Positions 42,554 through 53,416 of a stretch of DNA of 64,000 nt are shown here, piece by piece. A program made the position numbers and the translations under genes. The stretch spans positions 62,001 through 126,000 of the forward strand of contig NZ_NBDP01000064.1 of NCBI RefSeq assembly GCF_004123845.1. The letters are read 5' to 3'. The stretch is from Allobosea sp. Tri-44. Lineage in GTDB: Bacteria > Pseudomonadota > Alphaproteobacteria > Rhizobiales > Beijerinckiaceae. Numbering within the stretch: the first letter of the stretch is position 1; each line of letters opens with the position of its first letter. The notes beneath the pieces are model-generated. The model was given only the letters and a program-made list of their open reading frames with translations, had not been told where the DNA came from and did not search any database.

Positions 42554-43303
42554 ATGGCGACCGATCCGATCAGGCCGACCGATGCCAGTGCGCGCGGACT
42601 CGCACGAGGACTGCTGCGCAGCGCACGCTCGGCTTCCCTTGCGACGCTGACGCCGGACGGACACCCCTTCGCCAGTCTGACCAGCCTGGCGACCGATATC
42701 GACGGAACGCCGCTGATCCTCGTCTCTTCGCTGTCGGGGCACACGGGCAACCTCATCGCCGATCCGCGCTGCTCGCTGCTGATCGCGCCCGGCGGCAAGG
42801 GCGACCCGCTCGCCCACGCACGGATCACGTTGCTGGCGACAGCCGAAAAGGTCGAGCGCGACACGGATTTCGGCCAGCGTGTGCGCCGCCGCTTCCTGGC
42901 GCGCCAGCCAAAAGCCTCGCTCTATGTCGATTTCCCCGACTTCTCCTTCTTCGCGCTCAAACTCCAGCGCGCCAGCCTCAATGGCGGCTTCGGCCGGGCC
43001 TATGAGCTCGAAGCTACCGACGTGCTCAGTGATTGCTCGCAGGCTGGGGCTCTGATCGAAGCCGAGGAAGGCGCGGTCGAGCATATGAACGAGGACCATG
43101 CCGACGCCATTCAGCTCTATGCGACGAACCTCCTCGGCGGCGAGGATGGAGCCTGGCGCCTTTCCGGGCTCGATCCGGACGGTGCCGACCTGATGTTCGG
43201 CGACAAGGCCCTGCGCCTTGCCTTTGACGAACCGGTGACGACACCGGACGGGCTTCGCAACACCCTGGTCGCGCTTGCCGGAAAGGCGCGCAGCGCCGCG
43301 TGA
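42554..43303 (+). CDS. HugZ-like heme-utilisation / pyridoxamine oxidase-fold protein
   Basis: 249 residues from the ATG at 42554. The N-terminal split-barrel FMN-binding-like domain includes SARSASLATLTPDGHPFASLTSLATD and CSLLIAPGGKGDPLAHARITL. The C-terminal DUF2470 domain has EEGAVEHMNEDHADAIQLYA. This combination is the HugZ/heme-degrading type; whether it degrades heme is not known. It is divergent from chvI across a 148-base spacer. Confidence 0.88.
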   Translation: MATDPIRPTDASARGLARGLLRSARSASLATLTPDGHPFASLTSLATDIDGTPLILVSSLSGHTGNLIADPRCSLLIAPGGKGDPLAHARITLLATAEKVERDTDFGQRVRRRFLARQPKASLYVDFPDFSFFALKLQRASLNGGFGRAYELEATDVLSDCSQAGALIEAEEGAVEHMNEDHADAIQLYATNLLGGEDGAWRLSGLDPDGADLMFGDKALRLAFDEPVTTPDGLRNTLVALAGKARSAA

Positions 43304-43327
43304 GCACCGTCATTCACCACAATTGAA

Positions 43328-43343
43328 TTTTAAACGATTTAGA
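43328..43343. promoter_or_regulatory. AT-rich imperfect palindrome upstream of pckA
   Basis: TTTTAAACGATTTAGA stands out in a GC-rich spacer 170-185 bases before the pckA start. The central CG with TTAAA/ATTTA flanks looks like a LacI-family half-site pair; pckA of Sinorhizobium is under the LacI-type regulator PckR. The match is imperfect. Confidence 0.3.
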
Positions 43344-43512
43344 TTTGCGATCGTCATTGGCGGGCTGACGTCATGACTTGAGCCGGCGTCGTCATCCGCC
43401 TAAAGAGCCCTCCACTTCACCGGCCCATCGGGCCCATAGTGGGGGTTCACCCCGCTACCAATCACGGCGCCGGCATCGTCAGGCGGCGGCTTCTCGGCAG
43501 GAGGAATTGCCA

Positions 43513-45123
<1,611 letters not shown>

Positions 45124-45160
45124 GCGCAATCGGCACGGAAGCGTGCTATGGGAGGCGGCG

Positions 45161-46171
45161 ATGCGCCGCCTCCTTCTCGTTTTGCTCCAGCTTCTCCTGA
45201 CCCTCGTCGTTCTCGGCGCCGCCAGCTGGGGCGTCGGGCTGCTCGTGTTCCGGCTGCCGGGCGCGATCGGCAGCGCCGCTGCAATCGGCTTCGGCCTTGC
45301 CGGTCTCGCCGGCGCCATCGGGCTCTGGACCGGCGCGCCGCGCCTGCCGTTCGCCTTCGCCGTGCTCTTCGTCAGCCTGCTCGGCTGGTGGGGCAGCCTG
45401 AAGCCCTCGCATGAGCGGAACTGGATTCCCGAACTGGCGCGCCTGCCGCAGATGAGCGTGGCTGACGGGCGCCTCACGGTGACCAATCTGCGCCATTTCA
45501 TCTGGCGCACCGAGAGCGACTACGACCAGCGCTGGGAAACCCGCAGCTACGACCTCTCACGGATCCAGGGCGCCGATCTCTTCCTATCCTACTGGTCGGG
45601 CGAGGCGATCGCGCATCTCCTGGTCAGCTTTACCTTCGCCGACAGGCAACCGCTGACCATGTCGATCGAGGTCCGGCGCGAGCAAGGCGAGGAATGGTCG
45701 GCGCTGGCCGGCTTCTTCCGCAGCTATGAGATGGCCTATGTCGCAGCCGACGAGCGCGACCTGATCGGCCTCAGGACCCAGGCGCGTGGCGAGGACACCC
45801 GCCTGTTCCGGCTCAATGCCTCGCCCTCGCAGGCACGCGACCTGCTGCTCGCCTATGCCAAGGATATCAACGAGCTGGCGCAGAAGCCGCGCTGGTACAA
45901 TACGCTGACGACCAACTGCACCACCGTGGTCTATCACCTCGTCGGCCAGGTCGCGCCCGGCTGGAAGTTCTCGCTGCCCCTGGACCCGCGCGTGCTGCTT
46001 TCGGGCTACCTGGCAGGCTATCTCAAGGATATCCGGGCGATACGCCAGGACCTGCCGCTCGACGAGCTCGTCAAGCTCGGCCGGATCGGTGAGAAGGCGC
46101 GTGGCCTTGCGCCCGACAGCCCGGATTTCTCGCGGGTGATCCGCGTGGGCGTGCCGACAGCACGGAACTGA
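45161..46171 (+). CDS. DUF4105 membrane protein
   Basis: 336 residues from the ATG at 45161, with GGAGG five bases upstream. Three hydrophobic segments at the N-terminus (about 3-80) are followed by a soluble domain with YDQRWETRSYDLSRIQGADLFLSYWSGEAIAHLLVSF and YNTLTTNCTTVVYHLVGQ. The Asn-Cys-Thr-Thr motif is the DUF4105 hallmark and may be a catalytic Cys, as in NlpC-like folds. Function is unknown; it probably acts at the periplasmic face of the inner membrane. It follows pckA by 37 bases. Confidence 0.85.
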   Translation: MRRLLLVLLQLLLTLVVLGAASWGVGLLVFRLPGAIGSAAAIGFGLAGLAGAIGLWTGAPRLPFAFAVLFVSLLGWWGSLKPSHERNWIPELARLPQMSVADGRLTVTNLRHFIWRTESDYDQRWETRSYDLSRIQGADLFLSYWSGEAIAHLLVSFTFADRQPLTMSIEVRREQGEEWSALAGFFRSYEMAYVAADERDLIGLRTQARGEDTRLFRLNASPSQARDLLLAYAKDINELAQKPRWYNTLTTNCTTVVYHLVGQVAPGWKFSLPLDPRVLLSGYLAGYLKDIRAIRQDLPLDELVKLGRIGEKARGLAPDSPDFSRVIRVGVPTARN

Positions 46172-46182
46172 GGCTCACGCCC

Positions 46183-47049
46183 TCAGCATGAGATCGGCCG
46201 ATGCTCGCGGAACGCGGCGGCGAGCGTGCGCAGGGCGGCGCGCGATCTTGCGTCGGTGAGAGTCGAGACCATGACGATCTCCGACATCGGCAGGTCAGGC
46301 AGGCCAAAACGGCGACTGACCTCGACCGTGCCCGCAGGCGCGAGCCGACAGGAGAAGGCGGAGACGGCGAGGCCCGCGGCGACGGCCGCATCGACCGCAA
46401 TCGAGCCGCCACCGATGAAGACCTCGACCCAGGGGATGCCGGCGGCGTCCAGCGCCTTGGTGGCAATGTCGCGCACGCCACAGGTCGACGAGAGCGTCGC
46501 GAGCCGTAGCGGCTCGCCCTGGCGGTATTCAAAGCCTGGGGCGGCGAACCAGCCGAACAGCTCCGGCGCCAGCACCTCGGCCGGCCGGCGATCATCGTCG
46601 CGGCGGACGATCGCTGCGTCGAGCTCGCCCTTGTCGAACGCCTCGATCAGAGATCGGGAATGACCGAGCTGTACCTCGATCATCAGGCCGGGGTCGTGCG
46701 CGTTGAGCCGCGCCAGCAGCGTCGGCACCTCCGGCCCGAAGACATGCGCGGCGATGCCAAGACAGAAACGGCGGCGCGCATTGCTAAGCGCCGACAACGC
46801 GCGGTCATGCGCGGCGAGGAAGGCGCGGGCTTCTTCGAGAAACATCGCGCCCTGTGCAGACAGGCGCACGAGCCGCGGCGTCCGTTCGATCAAGCGGTGG
46901 CCGAGCCGCTCCTCCAGCCGCTTCAGCCTGAGGCTGACGGCCGCCTGGTGGCTGCCCAGCGCCGTGGCGGCACGGGTGAAGCTGCGCTGCTCCGCGATCG
47001 CGACGAAGGCTCTGACGGCATCGACATCGAGTGTCATAGTACCAAGCAT
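46183..47049 (-). CDS. LysR family transcriptional regulator (paralogue of 15584-16441)
   Basis: 288 residues; ATG at 47049 or, four codons later, 47037 (MTLDVDAVRAF). The helix-turn-helix runs SFTRAATALGSHQAAVSLRLKRLEERLGHRLIERTPR. The effector domain includes GVRDIATKALDAAGIPWVEVFIGGGSIAVDAAV. It shares long identical stretches with the LysR at 15584 (KRLEERL, ERTPR, AHDRALSA). It is divergent from the MFS exporter and likely regulates it. Local AT content rises in the spacer. Confidence 0.92.
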   Translation of the reverse strand: MLGTMTLDVDAVRAFVAIAEQRSFTRAATALGSHQAAVSLRLKRLEERLGHRLIERTPRLVRLSAQGAMFLEEARAFLAAHDRALSALSNARRRFCLGIAAHVFGPEVPTLLARLNAHDPGLMIEVQLGHSRSLIEAFDKGELDAAIVRRDDDRRPAEVLAPELFGWFAAPGFEYRQGEPLRLATLSSTCGVRDIATKALDAAGIPWVEVFIGGGSIAVDAAVAAGLAVSAFSCRLAPAGTVEVSRRFGLPDLPMSEIVMVSTLTDARSRAALRTLAAAFREHRPISC

Positions 47050-47060
47050 ATCAAATCATT

Positions 47061-47077
47061 ATTGCTGAAATAGCAAT
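47061..47077. promoter_or_regulatory. Candidate LysR operator between regulator and MFS gene
   Basis: ATTGCT, five bases, AGCAAT: a short perfect dyad inside an AT-rich island 12 bases before the LysR start and 95 bases before the MFS start. The flanking CATATCAAA also occurs beside the paralogous LysR gene (16476-16484). Confidence 0.45.
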
Positions 47078-47171
47078 GCATTCGGTTCTGTTGTTGCAGA
47101 GCGCCCGCTAGCTTGCCCGCGACTCGCCGCAAGGCCGCTTGTGCGCCCGCCGACAGGAAAGACCCGACAGC

Positions 47172-48713
47172 ATGGACGTCACTCATACGCTGCCAGCGCC
47201 GCGCTCGCGCGGCATGCCGGCCCTCATTGCCGCCTGCCTGACGGCGCTGATGTTCGGCCTCGAGATCTCCAGCGTGCCGGCGATCCTGCCGACGCTCGAA
47301 AAGGCGCTGCCGGCCAACTTCAAGGAGATGCAGTGGATCATGAACGCCTACACCATCGCGGTGACGGGCGTGCTGATGGCTGCCGGCACATTGGCCGATC
47401 GCTATGGTCGCAAGCGGGTCTTCCTGATCGCGATCCTGGCTTTTGCCATCGCTTCGCTGGCCTGCGGCCTGGCGCCCAACGCAACGGTGCTCATCGTCGC
47501 CCGCGTATTTCAGGGCCTGAGCGGCGGGGCGGGTCTCATCTGCAGTGTCGCCATCCTGTCGCAGCAGTTCCGCGAGCCGGCCGAACGGGCGATGGCCTTC
47601 AGCGTCTGGGGGGTCGTCTTCGGCATCGGCCTCGGCTTCGGGCCGATCATCGGCAGTGCCATCGTCGCGCTCTCCGGCTGGCAGTGGGTCTTCCTCGTCC
47701 ACGCGCCGGTCGCTGTGGGGACGGCGCTCCTGGCGCTGGCTTCGATCCGGGAATCACGTGACCCCGCAGCGGAGCGCCTCGATATCGGCGGCATCGCAAC
47801 CTTGTCGCTATCGGTGTTCTGCCTGGCTTACTTCATCACGCAGGGCCCCGATCTCGGCTTTGCCAGCCCGCAGGCCTTGACCATCCTCGCCATTGCGGTG
47901 GCGAGCTTCATCGCCTTCCTCCTCGTCGAACGGACGGTCAGCCGTCCGATGATCGACGTCTCGGTCTTCCAGATCCGCGCCTTCTCCGGGGCGATCATCG
48001 GCGCGGCTGCGATGAACGTCAGCTATTGGCCGTTCATGATCTATCTGCCGATCTGGTTCGAGGCCGGGCTCGGCTATGACGGCCTCACCGCCGGGCTGGT
48101 GCTGCTCGCCTATACGCTGCCAACCTTGGCCGTGCCGCCATTGGCCGAACACCTGGCGCGGCGCTATCGGGCGGGCATCGTCATCCCCGCAGGGCTCTTC
48201 ACCATCGGGCTCGGCTTCATGGCGATGAAGCTCGGTACATCCGTCGCCGCGCCAAGCTGGCTGACCATGCTGCCGGGCTGCCTGCTCTCCGGCATCGGCA
48301 TCGGCCTCGCCAACACCCCGGTCACCAACACCTCGACCGCCGCTGTGCCGGCCGAGCGTGCCGGCATGGCCTCGGGCATCGATCTCAGCGCCCGGATGAT
48401 CTCGCTCGCCGTCAACATCGCGCTGATGGGCTTCATTCTCGTCGAAGGCGTGCGCGCCTCGCTCGCGACCAAGCTCGCGACCGGTATCGATGCAGCGGCG
48501 TTGCGCAGCCTGGCGGAGAAGCTGGCCGCGGGCGCTCCCGTCCCGGCCGAGACCGGCCTCTCGGCAACGCTGGCACGCCAGGCACTCGCCGACGGCTTCG
48601 GGGCGGTCATGCTCTATGGCGGGATCGGCGTGTGGCTGCTTGCAGCGGCGAGCCTCATCGTCTTCGCCCGGGCCTCAGCGCCCAAGAACGCGGTGTCATG
48701 CCAGGCGCAATGA
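47172..48713 (+). CDS. MFS exporter, DHA2 (14-helix) family
   Basis: 513 residues from the ATG at 47172. About 14 membrane helices; motif A is GTLADRYGRKRVFL after helix 2; the DHA2 motif C region reads GIGLGFGPIIGSAIVALSGWQWVFLVHAP. Proteins of this type export drugs, dyes or metabolites by proton antiport. It is probably induced by the divergent LysR regulator. There is no membrane-fusion protein gene beside it, so it likely acts alone across the inner membrane. Confidence 0.93.
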   Translation: MDVTHTLPAPRSRGMPALIAACLTALMFGLEISSVPAILPTLEKALPANFKEMQWIMNAYTIAVTGVLMAAGTLADRYGRKRVFLIAILAFAIASLACGLAPNATVLIVARVFQGLSGGAGLICSVAILSQQFREPAERAMAFSVWGVVFGIGLGFGPIIGSAIVALSGWQWVFLVHAPVAVGTALLALASIRESRDPAAERLDIGGIATLSLSVFCLAYFITQGPDLGFASPQALTILAIAVASFIAFLLVERTVSRPMIDVSVFQIRAFSGAIIGAAAMNVSYWPFMIYLPIWFEAGLGYDGLTAGLVLLAYTLPTLAVPPLAEHLARRYRAGIVIPAGLFTIGLGFMAMKLGTSVAAPSWLTMLPGCLLSGIGIGLANTPVTNTSTAAVPAERAGMASGIDLSARMISLAVNIALMGFILVEGVRASLATKLATGIDAAALRSLAEKLAAGAPVPAETGLSATLARQALADGFGAVMLYGGIGVWLLAAASLIVFARASAPKNAVSCQAQ

Positions 48714-48723
48714 GGGCGGATGA

Positions 48724-49464
48724 TCAGCCATAGCCGTGCAGGCTCGCGCCATGGCGCTTGAGCCAAACCTCCGCCTCCTCAGTGCGCGGGCAGAGCCTGT
48801 TCGTCAGTGCCCAGAAGCGATGCGAATGGTTCATCTCCTTGAGATGCGCGACCTCATGGGCGGCGAGATAGTCGAGCACCGACGCCGGAGCGAGAATCAG
48901 CCGCCAGGAGAAGCTGAGATGGCCCTTCGAGGAGCATGAGCCCCAGCGGCTCGTCGTATCCCGCAACGTGATCTTGCGCGCAGGAATCCCGAGCACGGCG
49001 GTATGCGTGCGCACCGATTTCTCAAGATCGGCGAGAGCCTCGCGGCGCAGGAAGTCCTTGACCCGGCGCGCGACATGGCCCGCCTCGCCGCAGACCGCGA
49101 TGATCGGCTCGCCCTCGGCGGAGAGCGCGGCGCGGGTCAGCCCGCGCACCTTGGTCCAGTGCACGATGCGGTGCGGCACGCCGCGCAGCGGCACGACGGC
49201 ACCGGGCTCGAAGGGCACGCCTTGCGGTCGCTTGGCGAGGCGGGCCGCGATCCAGCCGCCATGCTTCTCAGCGAAGATGCGCCCCGTCGCGAAATCGACA
49301 CGCTCGGGCAACGTCAGGGTGATCTCGCCGGTCGCCTGCGAGACGCGCAGCGTCAGCCGCCGCGCCGTCGAGCGCCGCCTGACAGTGACCGGATAGAGCA
49401 GGCCGGCATGGCCGACCTCGATCCGGTCGGGATCGGGCTTGCGCCTGAACAGGGAGAACCGCAT
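48724..49464 (-). CDS. YgjP-like metallopeptidase (SprT/M48-type, DUF45)
   Basis: 246 residues. A conserved TTSRWGSCSSKGHLSFSWRLILAP segment precedes the zinc motif AAHEVAHLKEMNHSHRFW (HExxH with a third ligand His). This is the YgjP/WLM-like family, cytoplasmic by sequence. The biological substrate is unknown. It is convergent with the MFS exporter with a ten-base gap. Confidence 0.9.
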   Translation of the reverse strand: MRFSLFRRKPDPDRIEVGHAGLLYPVTVRRRSTARRLTLRVSQATGEITLTLPERVDFATGRIFAEKHGGWIAARLAKRPQGVPFEPGAVVPLRGVPHRIVHWTKVRGLTRAALSAEGEPIIAVCGEAGHVARRVKDFLRREALADLEKSVRTHTAVLGIPARKITLRDTTSRWGSCSSKGHLSFSWRLILAPASVLDYLAAHEVAHLKEMNHSHRFWALTNRLCPRTEEAEVWLKRHGASLHGYG

Positions 49465-49516
49465 CCCGGCGATTGTGCGGGATTCGCAGCGGAAGCGGAA
49501 GAGGGGCGAGCTTAAC

Positions 49517-50818
49517 TCAGCTCGCGACCTTCAGGGCCTTGCGCGCCGTCGCTGCCGTCTCGTTGCGGCGCTCACTGGCTGCCTTCATGTCGAGGCTGAG
49601 CATGAAGTCCGCAATGCGCGGCGCAATCTCGGAGCGGAAGCGCGAGCCGTTGAAGACGCCGTAATGGCCGACGCCCTTCTGCATATACTCGACTCGCATC
49701 TCGGCAGGGATGTTGACGCAGAGATCGTGGGCCGCCTTGGTCTGGCCGACGCCGGAGATGTCGTCGTTCTCGCCCTCGACCGTCATCAACGCGACGCCAC
49801 GGATCGCCTTGAGGTCGACCGGATTGCCGCGATGCATCATCTCGCCCTTGGGCAGAGCATGCTTGACGAAGACAGTGTCGACCGTCTGCAGGTAGAACTC
49901 GGCGGTCAGGTCCATCACCGCCATGTACTCGTCATAGAAGTCGCGATGCTTCTCGGCCGAATCGCCGTCACCTTCGATGAGATGCTTGTACATGTCGTAA
50001 TGGGCGGTCAGGTGCTTGTCGAAGTTCATCGCCATGAAGCCCGAGAGCTGCAGGAAGCCGGGATAAACCTCGCGGAAGGCGCCGAGATGCGGGAAGGGCA
50101 CGCGGGTGATGCAATTGCGGCGGAACCAGTCGGTGCCGCGCTCCATGGCGAGCTGGTTGACCGCGGTTGGCGAGCGGCGGGTGTCGATCGGACCGCCCAT
50201 CAGCGTCATCGAGCGCGGCGACGACGGATCGCCCTCGGCCTCCATGCGCGCGATCGCGGCGAGCACCGGCACGGAAGGCTGGCAGACGGCCATGACATGA
50301 GTGTCGGGGCCGAGCTTCTGCAGCATGGCGATGACGTAGTCGATATAATCATCGAGATTGAAGCTGCCGGCCGCGAGCGGCACGAGGCGGGCATCGATCC
50401 AGTCGGTGATGTAGATCTCATGGTCGGGCAGCATGGTCTCGACCGTACCGCGCAGCAGCGTCGCGTAGTGGCCCGACATCGGCGCGACCAGCAGCACCTT
50501 GGGCTGCGGCTTGCGGCGCGCGCCGACCTGCCGGTCGAAATAGATCAGGTTGCAGAAGGGGCGCTGCCAGACGATGCGCTCCTCGACCGCCACCTTGACG
50601 CCGTTCATCGTGGTGGTGTCGAGCCCGAAGGCCGGCTTGCCATAACGGCGCGTGCTGCGCTCGAACAGTTCGCAGGAGGCGGCGATAGAACGGCCAAGCG
50701 GGGTATAGGTCAGCGGATTCGCCGGGTTCTTGAAGGCGAGCTGCATGGCGTCTGACATAGCCCGCGCCGGGCTGACCATCATGTGAACCGCTTCATAGGC
50801 GTGGTAGGCGAACGACAT
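49517..50818 (-). CDS. phaZ: Intracellular polyhydroxyalkanoate depolymerase
   Basis: 433 residues from the ATG at 50816-50818, with AAGGG upstream. Alpha/beta hydrolase with the PhaZ-type nucleophile segment HVMAVCQPSVPVLA: Cys179 takes the place of the lipase-box Ser, as in the Ralstonia intracellular enzyme. VEGENDDISGVGQTKAAHDLC (acid) and GVGHYGVFNGSRFRSEI (His) complete the site. It mobilises stored PHB granules, indicating the host makes PHB. Confidence 0.95.
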   Translation of the reverse strand: MSFAYHAYEAVHMMVSPARAMSDAMQLAFKNPANPLTYTPLGRSIAASCELFERSTRRYGKPAFGLDTTTMNGVKVAVEERIVWQRPFCNLIYFDRQVGARRKPQPKVLLVAPMSGHYATLLRGTVETMLPDHEIYITDWIDARLVPLAAGSFNLDDYIDYVIAMLQKLGPDTHVMAVCQPSVPVLAAIARMEAEGDPSSPRSMTLMGGPIDTRRSPTAVNQLAMERGTDWFRRNCITRVPFPHLGAFREVYPGFLQLSGFMAMNFDKHLTAHYDMYKHLIEGDGDSAEKHRDFYDEYMAVMDLTAEFYLQTVDTVFVKHALPKGEMMHRGNPVDLKAIRGVALMTVEGENDDISGVGQTKAAHDLCVNIPAEMRVEYMQKGVGHYGVFNGSRFRSEIAPRIADFMLSLDMKAASERRNETAATARKALKVAS

Positions 50819-50994
50819 GGTGGCCCTTTCGCTCTTCGCAGCGCCGCATTCACGATGCACCGCAACAAGAGAACGCAGCCTAAGTAGAATTTGTTCTCAT
50901 TCAATCGTTCAAAAGGCTAAGATTTCCTTGTGATGCCAATTAGCCACAGCTTCTTACTCCCCATTCGCCCGGCACTTTGCGAAGATTGCGCGCC

Positions 50995-52350
50995 GTGACG
51001 ATCTCCGACCTCATTCCATCCGCACCCGGAGGCATGCCGCGGCATCTGCGGCTGGACACGCTGGTACGTTTGCGCTGGCTGGCGATCGCCGGCCAGAGCG
51101 TCGCCGTCGCCGGCGTCCATTTCGGCCTCGGCTTTTCCTTGCCCTTCGGCTGGTGCTTCCTGGTCATCGCAGTCTCGGCCTGGCTCAACATCGCGCTGCG
51201 CATCCGCTTTCCGCTCAGCCACAGGCTGCGCGAGGGCGCAGCAACGGCGCTGCTCGGCTTCGACATTCTCCAGCTCGCGGCGCTGCTCTATCTCACGGGC
51301 GGCCTGCAGAATCCCTTCGCGATCCTGTTTCTGGCGCCGGTGATGATCTCGGCGACGGCGCTGCCGCCGCGGCACACGCTGGCGCTGGGCCTGCTCGCTG
51401 CCGGGCTCGCCACGCTGCTCACCATCCTGCACTGGCCCCTGCCCTGGGCCGGAACGGGACGGCCGGTGCTGCCGCCGCAATACCAGCTCGGCAACTGGAT
51501 CGCGCTGCTGCTCGGGCTCGGCTTCACCGGCATCTATGCCTGGCGCGTCGCCAAGGAAGCGCGCGACCTCTCGGAAGCGCTGGCCGCGACCGAGCTGGTG
51601 CTGGCGCGCGAGCAGCACCTCTCGCAGCTCGACGGCCTCGCTGCAGCAGCAGCACACGAGCTCGGCACGCCGCTCGCCACCATCGCGCTGGTCGCTCGCG
51701 AGCTCTCCCGGCTCGCCCCGCCCGAGGGCGAGATGGCGGAGGACATCACCTTGCTGCGCGAGCAGGTCGAGCGCTGCCGCGGCATTTTGGGCAAGCTCGC
51801 CTCGCTGCAGGACGACGATGCCGGCCCGCTCGACCAGCTCTCGCTCAGCCTGCTGATCGAGGAAGCGGCCGGGCCGCAACGCCCCTTCGGCGTGCCGTTC
51901 GAGATCGCGCTCGTCGGCGAAAAGCCCGAGCCAATCTGCCGGCGCAATCCCGGCATGATCTACGGGCTCGGCAACATCGTCGACAATGCCGTCGACTTCG
52001 CCGGCTCGAAGGTGACGATCACGGCGCAGTGGACGGAAGGCGCCGTCCTCCTGACCATCGCCGATGACGGGCCGGGCTTCACGCCCGAGGTGCTGATGCG
52101 GGCGGGCGACCCTTATCTCTCGCGCTCGCATGCCAAGGAGTCGCGCGCCGGCGGCGGACTCGGGCTCGGCCTGTTCATCGCCAAGACCCTGCTGGAGCGC
52201 AGCGGCGCGACGCTCGAATTCTCCAACCTGCCGCTGCCGGCGACGGGCGCCAGCGTCCGGATTACCTGGCTGCGCGCGGTCTTCGAGCGCGACGATCGCC
52301 CGGCCGGACCTTCAAACCCGGAGCTTTTGGCCCCATATGCGACAGAATGA
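50995..52350 (+). CDS. regB: RegB/ActS redox-sensing histidine kinase
   Basis: 451 residues from the GTG at 50995 (TTG at 50977 and ATG at 51034 are alternatives; no ribosome site is convincing). Six membrane helices contain the quinone-sensing motif GGLQNPFA (102-109). The H-box is AAAAAHELGTPLATIAL (His221), and the redox-active cysteine is present in EQVERCRGIL (Cys261). HATPase motifs follow. RegB senses the ubiquinone pool and phosphorylates RegA. The cognate regA lies 81 bases downstream. Confidence 0.95.
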   Translation: MTISDLIPSAPGGMPRHLRLDTLVRLRWLAIAGQSVAVAGVHFGLGFSLPFGWCFLVIAVSAWLNIALRIRFPLSHRLREGAATALLGFDILQLAALLYLTGGLQNPFAILFLAPVMISATALPPRHTLALGLLAAGLATLLTILHWPLPWAGTGRPVLPPQYQLGNWIALLLGLGFTGIYAWRVAKEARDLSEALAATELVLAREQHLSQLDGLAAAAAHELGTPLATIALVARELSRLAPPEGEMAEDITLLREQVERCRGILGKLASLQDDDAGPLDQLSLSLLIEEAAGPQRPFGVPFEIALVGEKPEPICRRNPGMIYGLGNIVDNAVDFAGSKVTITAQWTEGAVLLTIADDGPGFTPEVLMRAGDPYLSRSHAKESRAGGGLGLGLFIAKTLLERSGATLEFSNLPLPATGASVRITWLRAVFERDDRPAGPSNPELLAPYATE

Positions 52351-52431
52351 GGCGTTGCGGCGTTTCAACGCGTCGCGCAATCGGTACAGTGGATAGTGAG
52401 CCGGGCAGGTCGCTCGGAGGAGATGATGGCG

Positions 52432-53001
52432 ATGGACACGGCGCCGACGACAGGCGAACTCACCGACAATGCCGGCAGGGACATGTCCCTCCTGCTCGTC
52501 GACGACGACAAGCCGTTCCTGAATCGCCTCGCCCGCGCCATGGAAGGACGCGGCTATTCGGTGCGCATAGCCGAATCTGTCGAAGCCGGGCTCGCGGCCG
52601 TCGAGGAGGAAGCGCCGGCCTTTGCGGTGATCGACCTGCGCCTCGGCGACGGCAATGGGCTCGACGTGATCGCCCGCCTCAAGGAAAAGCGCCCGGATGC
52701 GCGCGGCGTCGTCCTGACCGGCTACGGCAACATCGCGACCGCGGTGAGTGCGGTGAAGCTCGGCGCCTTCGACTTCCTGGCCAAGCCCGCCGATGCCGAC
52801 GAAATCCATTCGGCACTGGCCGCGGGTCCCAATGCACGCCCGGTGCCGCCGGAGAACCCGATGTCGGCCGATCGCGTCCGCTGGGAGCACATCCAGCGCG
52901 TCTACGAACTGTGCAGCCGCAACGTCTCCGAGACGGCACGCCGGCTCGGCATGCACCGGCGTACCCTCCAGCGCATCCTCGCCAAGCGCGCCCCGCGATG
53001 A
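52432..53001 (+). CDS. regA: RegA/ActR global redox response regulator
   Basis: 189 residues from the ATG at 52432 (ATGs at 52423 and 52426 are possible; GGAGGAG ends at 52422 and suits 52432 best). Receiver with LLVDDDKPF and phospho-Asp68 in FAVIDLRLGDGNG, then a Pro-rich linker, and a Fis-type helix-turn-helix at the end, NVSETARRLGMHRRTLQRIL, almost invariant in RegA homologues. It controls respiration, carbon and nitrogen fixation and redox genes. The stop overlaps the hemoglobin start as ATGA. Confidence 0.96.
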   Translation: MDTAPTTGELTDNAGRDMSLLLVDDDKPFLNRLARAMEGRGYSVRIAESVEAGLAAVEEEAPAFAVIDLRLGDGNGLDVIARLKEKRPDARGVVLTGYGNIATAVSAVKLGAFDFLAKPADADEIHSALAAGPNARPVPPENPMSADRVRWEHIQRVYELCSRNVSETARRLGMHRRTLQRILAKRAPR

Positions 53002-53411
53002 GCGGGGCTCCACTTCCGGAGCGGATTTCGGAAGAGTTGATCGCGGAGCTGGTCGGGACCTTCTACGGCCGCGTCCGCCAGGATCCGCTGATCGGCCCGA
53101 TCTTCGTCGCCAAGCTTGGCGACGACTGGGGCCCGCATCTTGCCAAGCTGTGCGCCTTCTGGTCGTCGGTGACGCTGATGAGCGGGCGCTATCGTGGCAA
53201 GCCGCAGCAGGTCCATATGCCGCTCCCGCTCGAGATGCTGCATTTCGAGCGCTGGCTCACCCTGTTTGAGGCGACGGTCACCGAACTCTGCACCGGCCCG
53301 GCCGCCTTCCTGTTCCTCGACCGCGCCCATCGCATCGCCGACAGCCTGCAGATCAGCCTGAACATCGGGCCGAAGGCGCTCAACCTGCCGGAGCGCCGCC
53401 AGGCGAGCTGA
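52998..53411 (+). CDS. Group III truncated hemoglobin
   Basis: 137 residues; ATG overlaps the regA stop. The group III pattern is clear: ELVGTFYGRVRQDPLIGPIF, HLAKLCAFWSSVTLMSGRYRGKP and LHFERWLTLFEATV, with His82 the probable proximal heme ligand. Group III globins may handle NO, O2 or other ligands under microaerobic conditions. Translational coupling to RegA puts a heme protein directly into the redox regulon's own operon. Confidence 0.93.
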   Translation: MSGAPLPERISEELIAELVGTFYGRVRQDPLIGPIFVAKLGDDWGPHLAKLCAFWSSVTLMSGRYRGKPQQVHMPLPLEMLHFERWLTLFEATVTELCTGPAAFLFLDRAHRIADSLQISLNIGPKALNLPERRQAS

Positions 53412-53416
53412 GCTGC

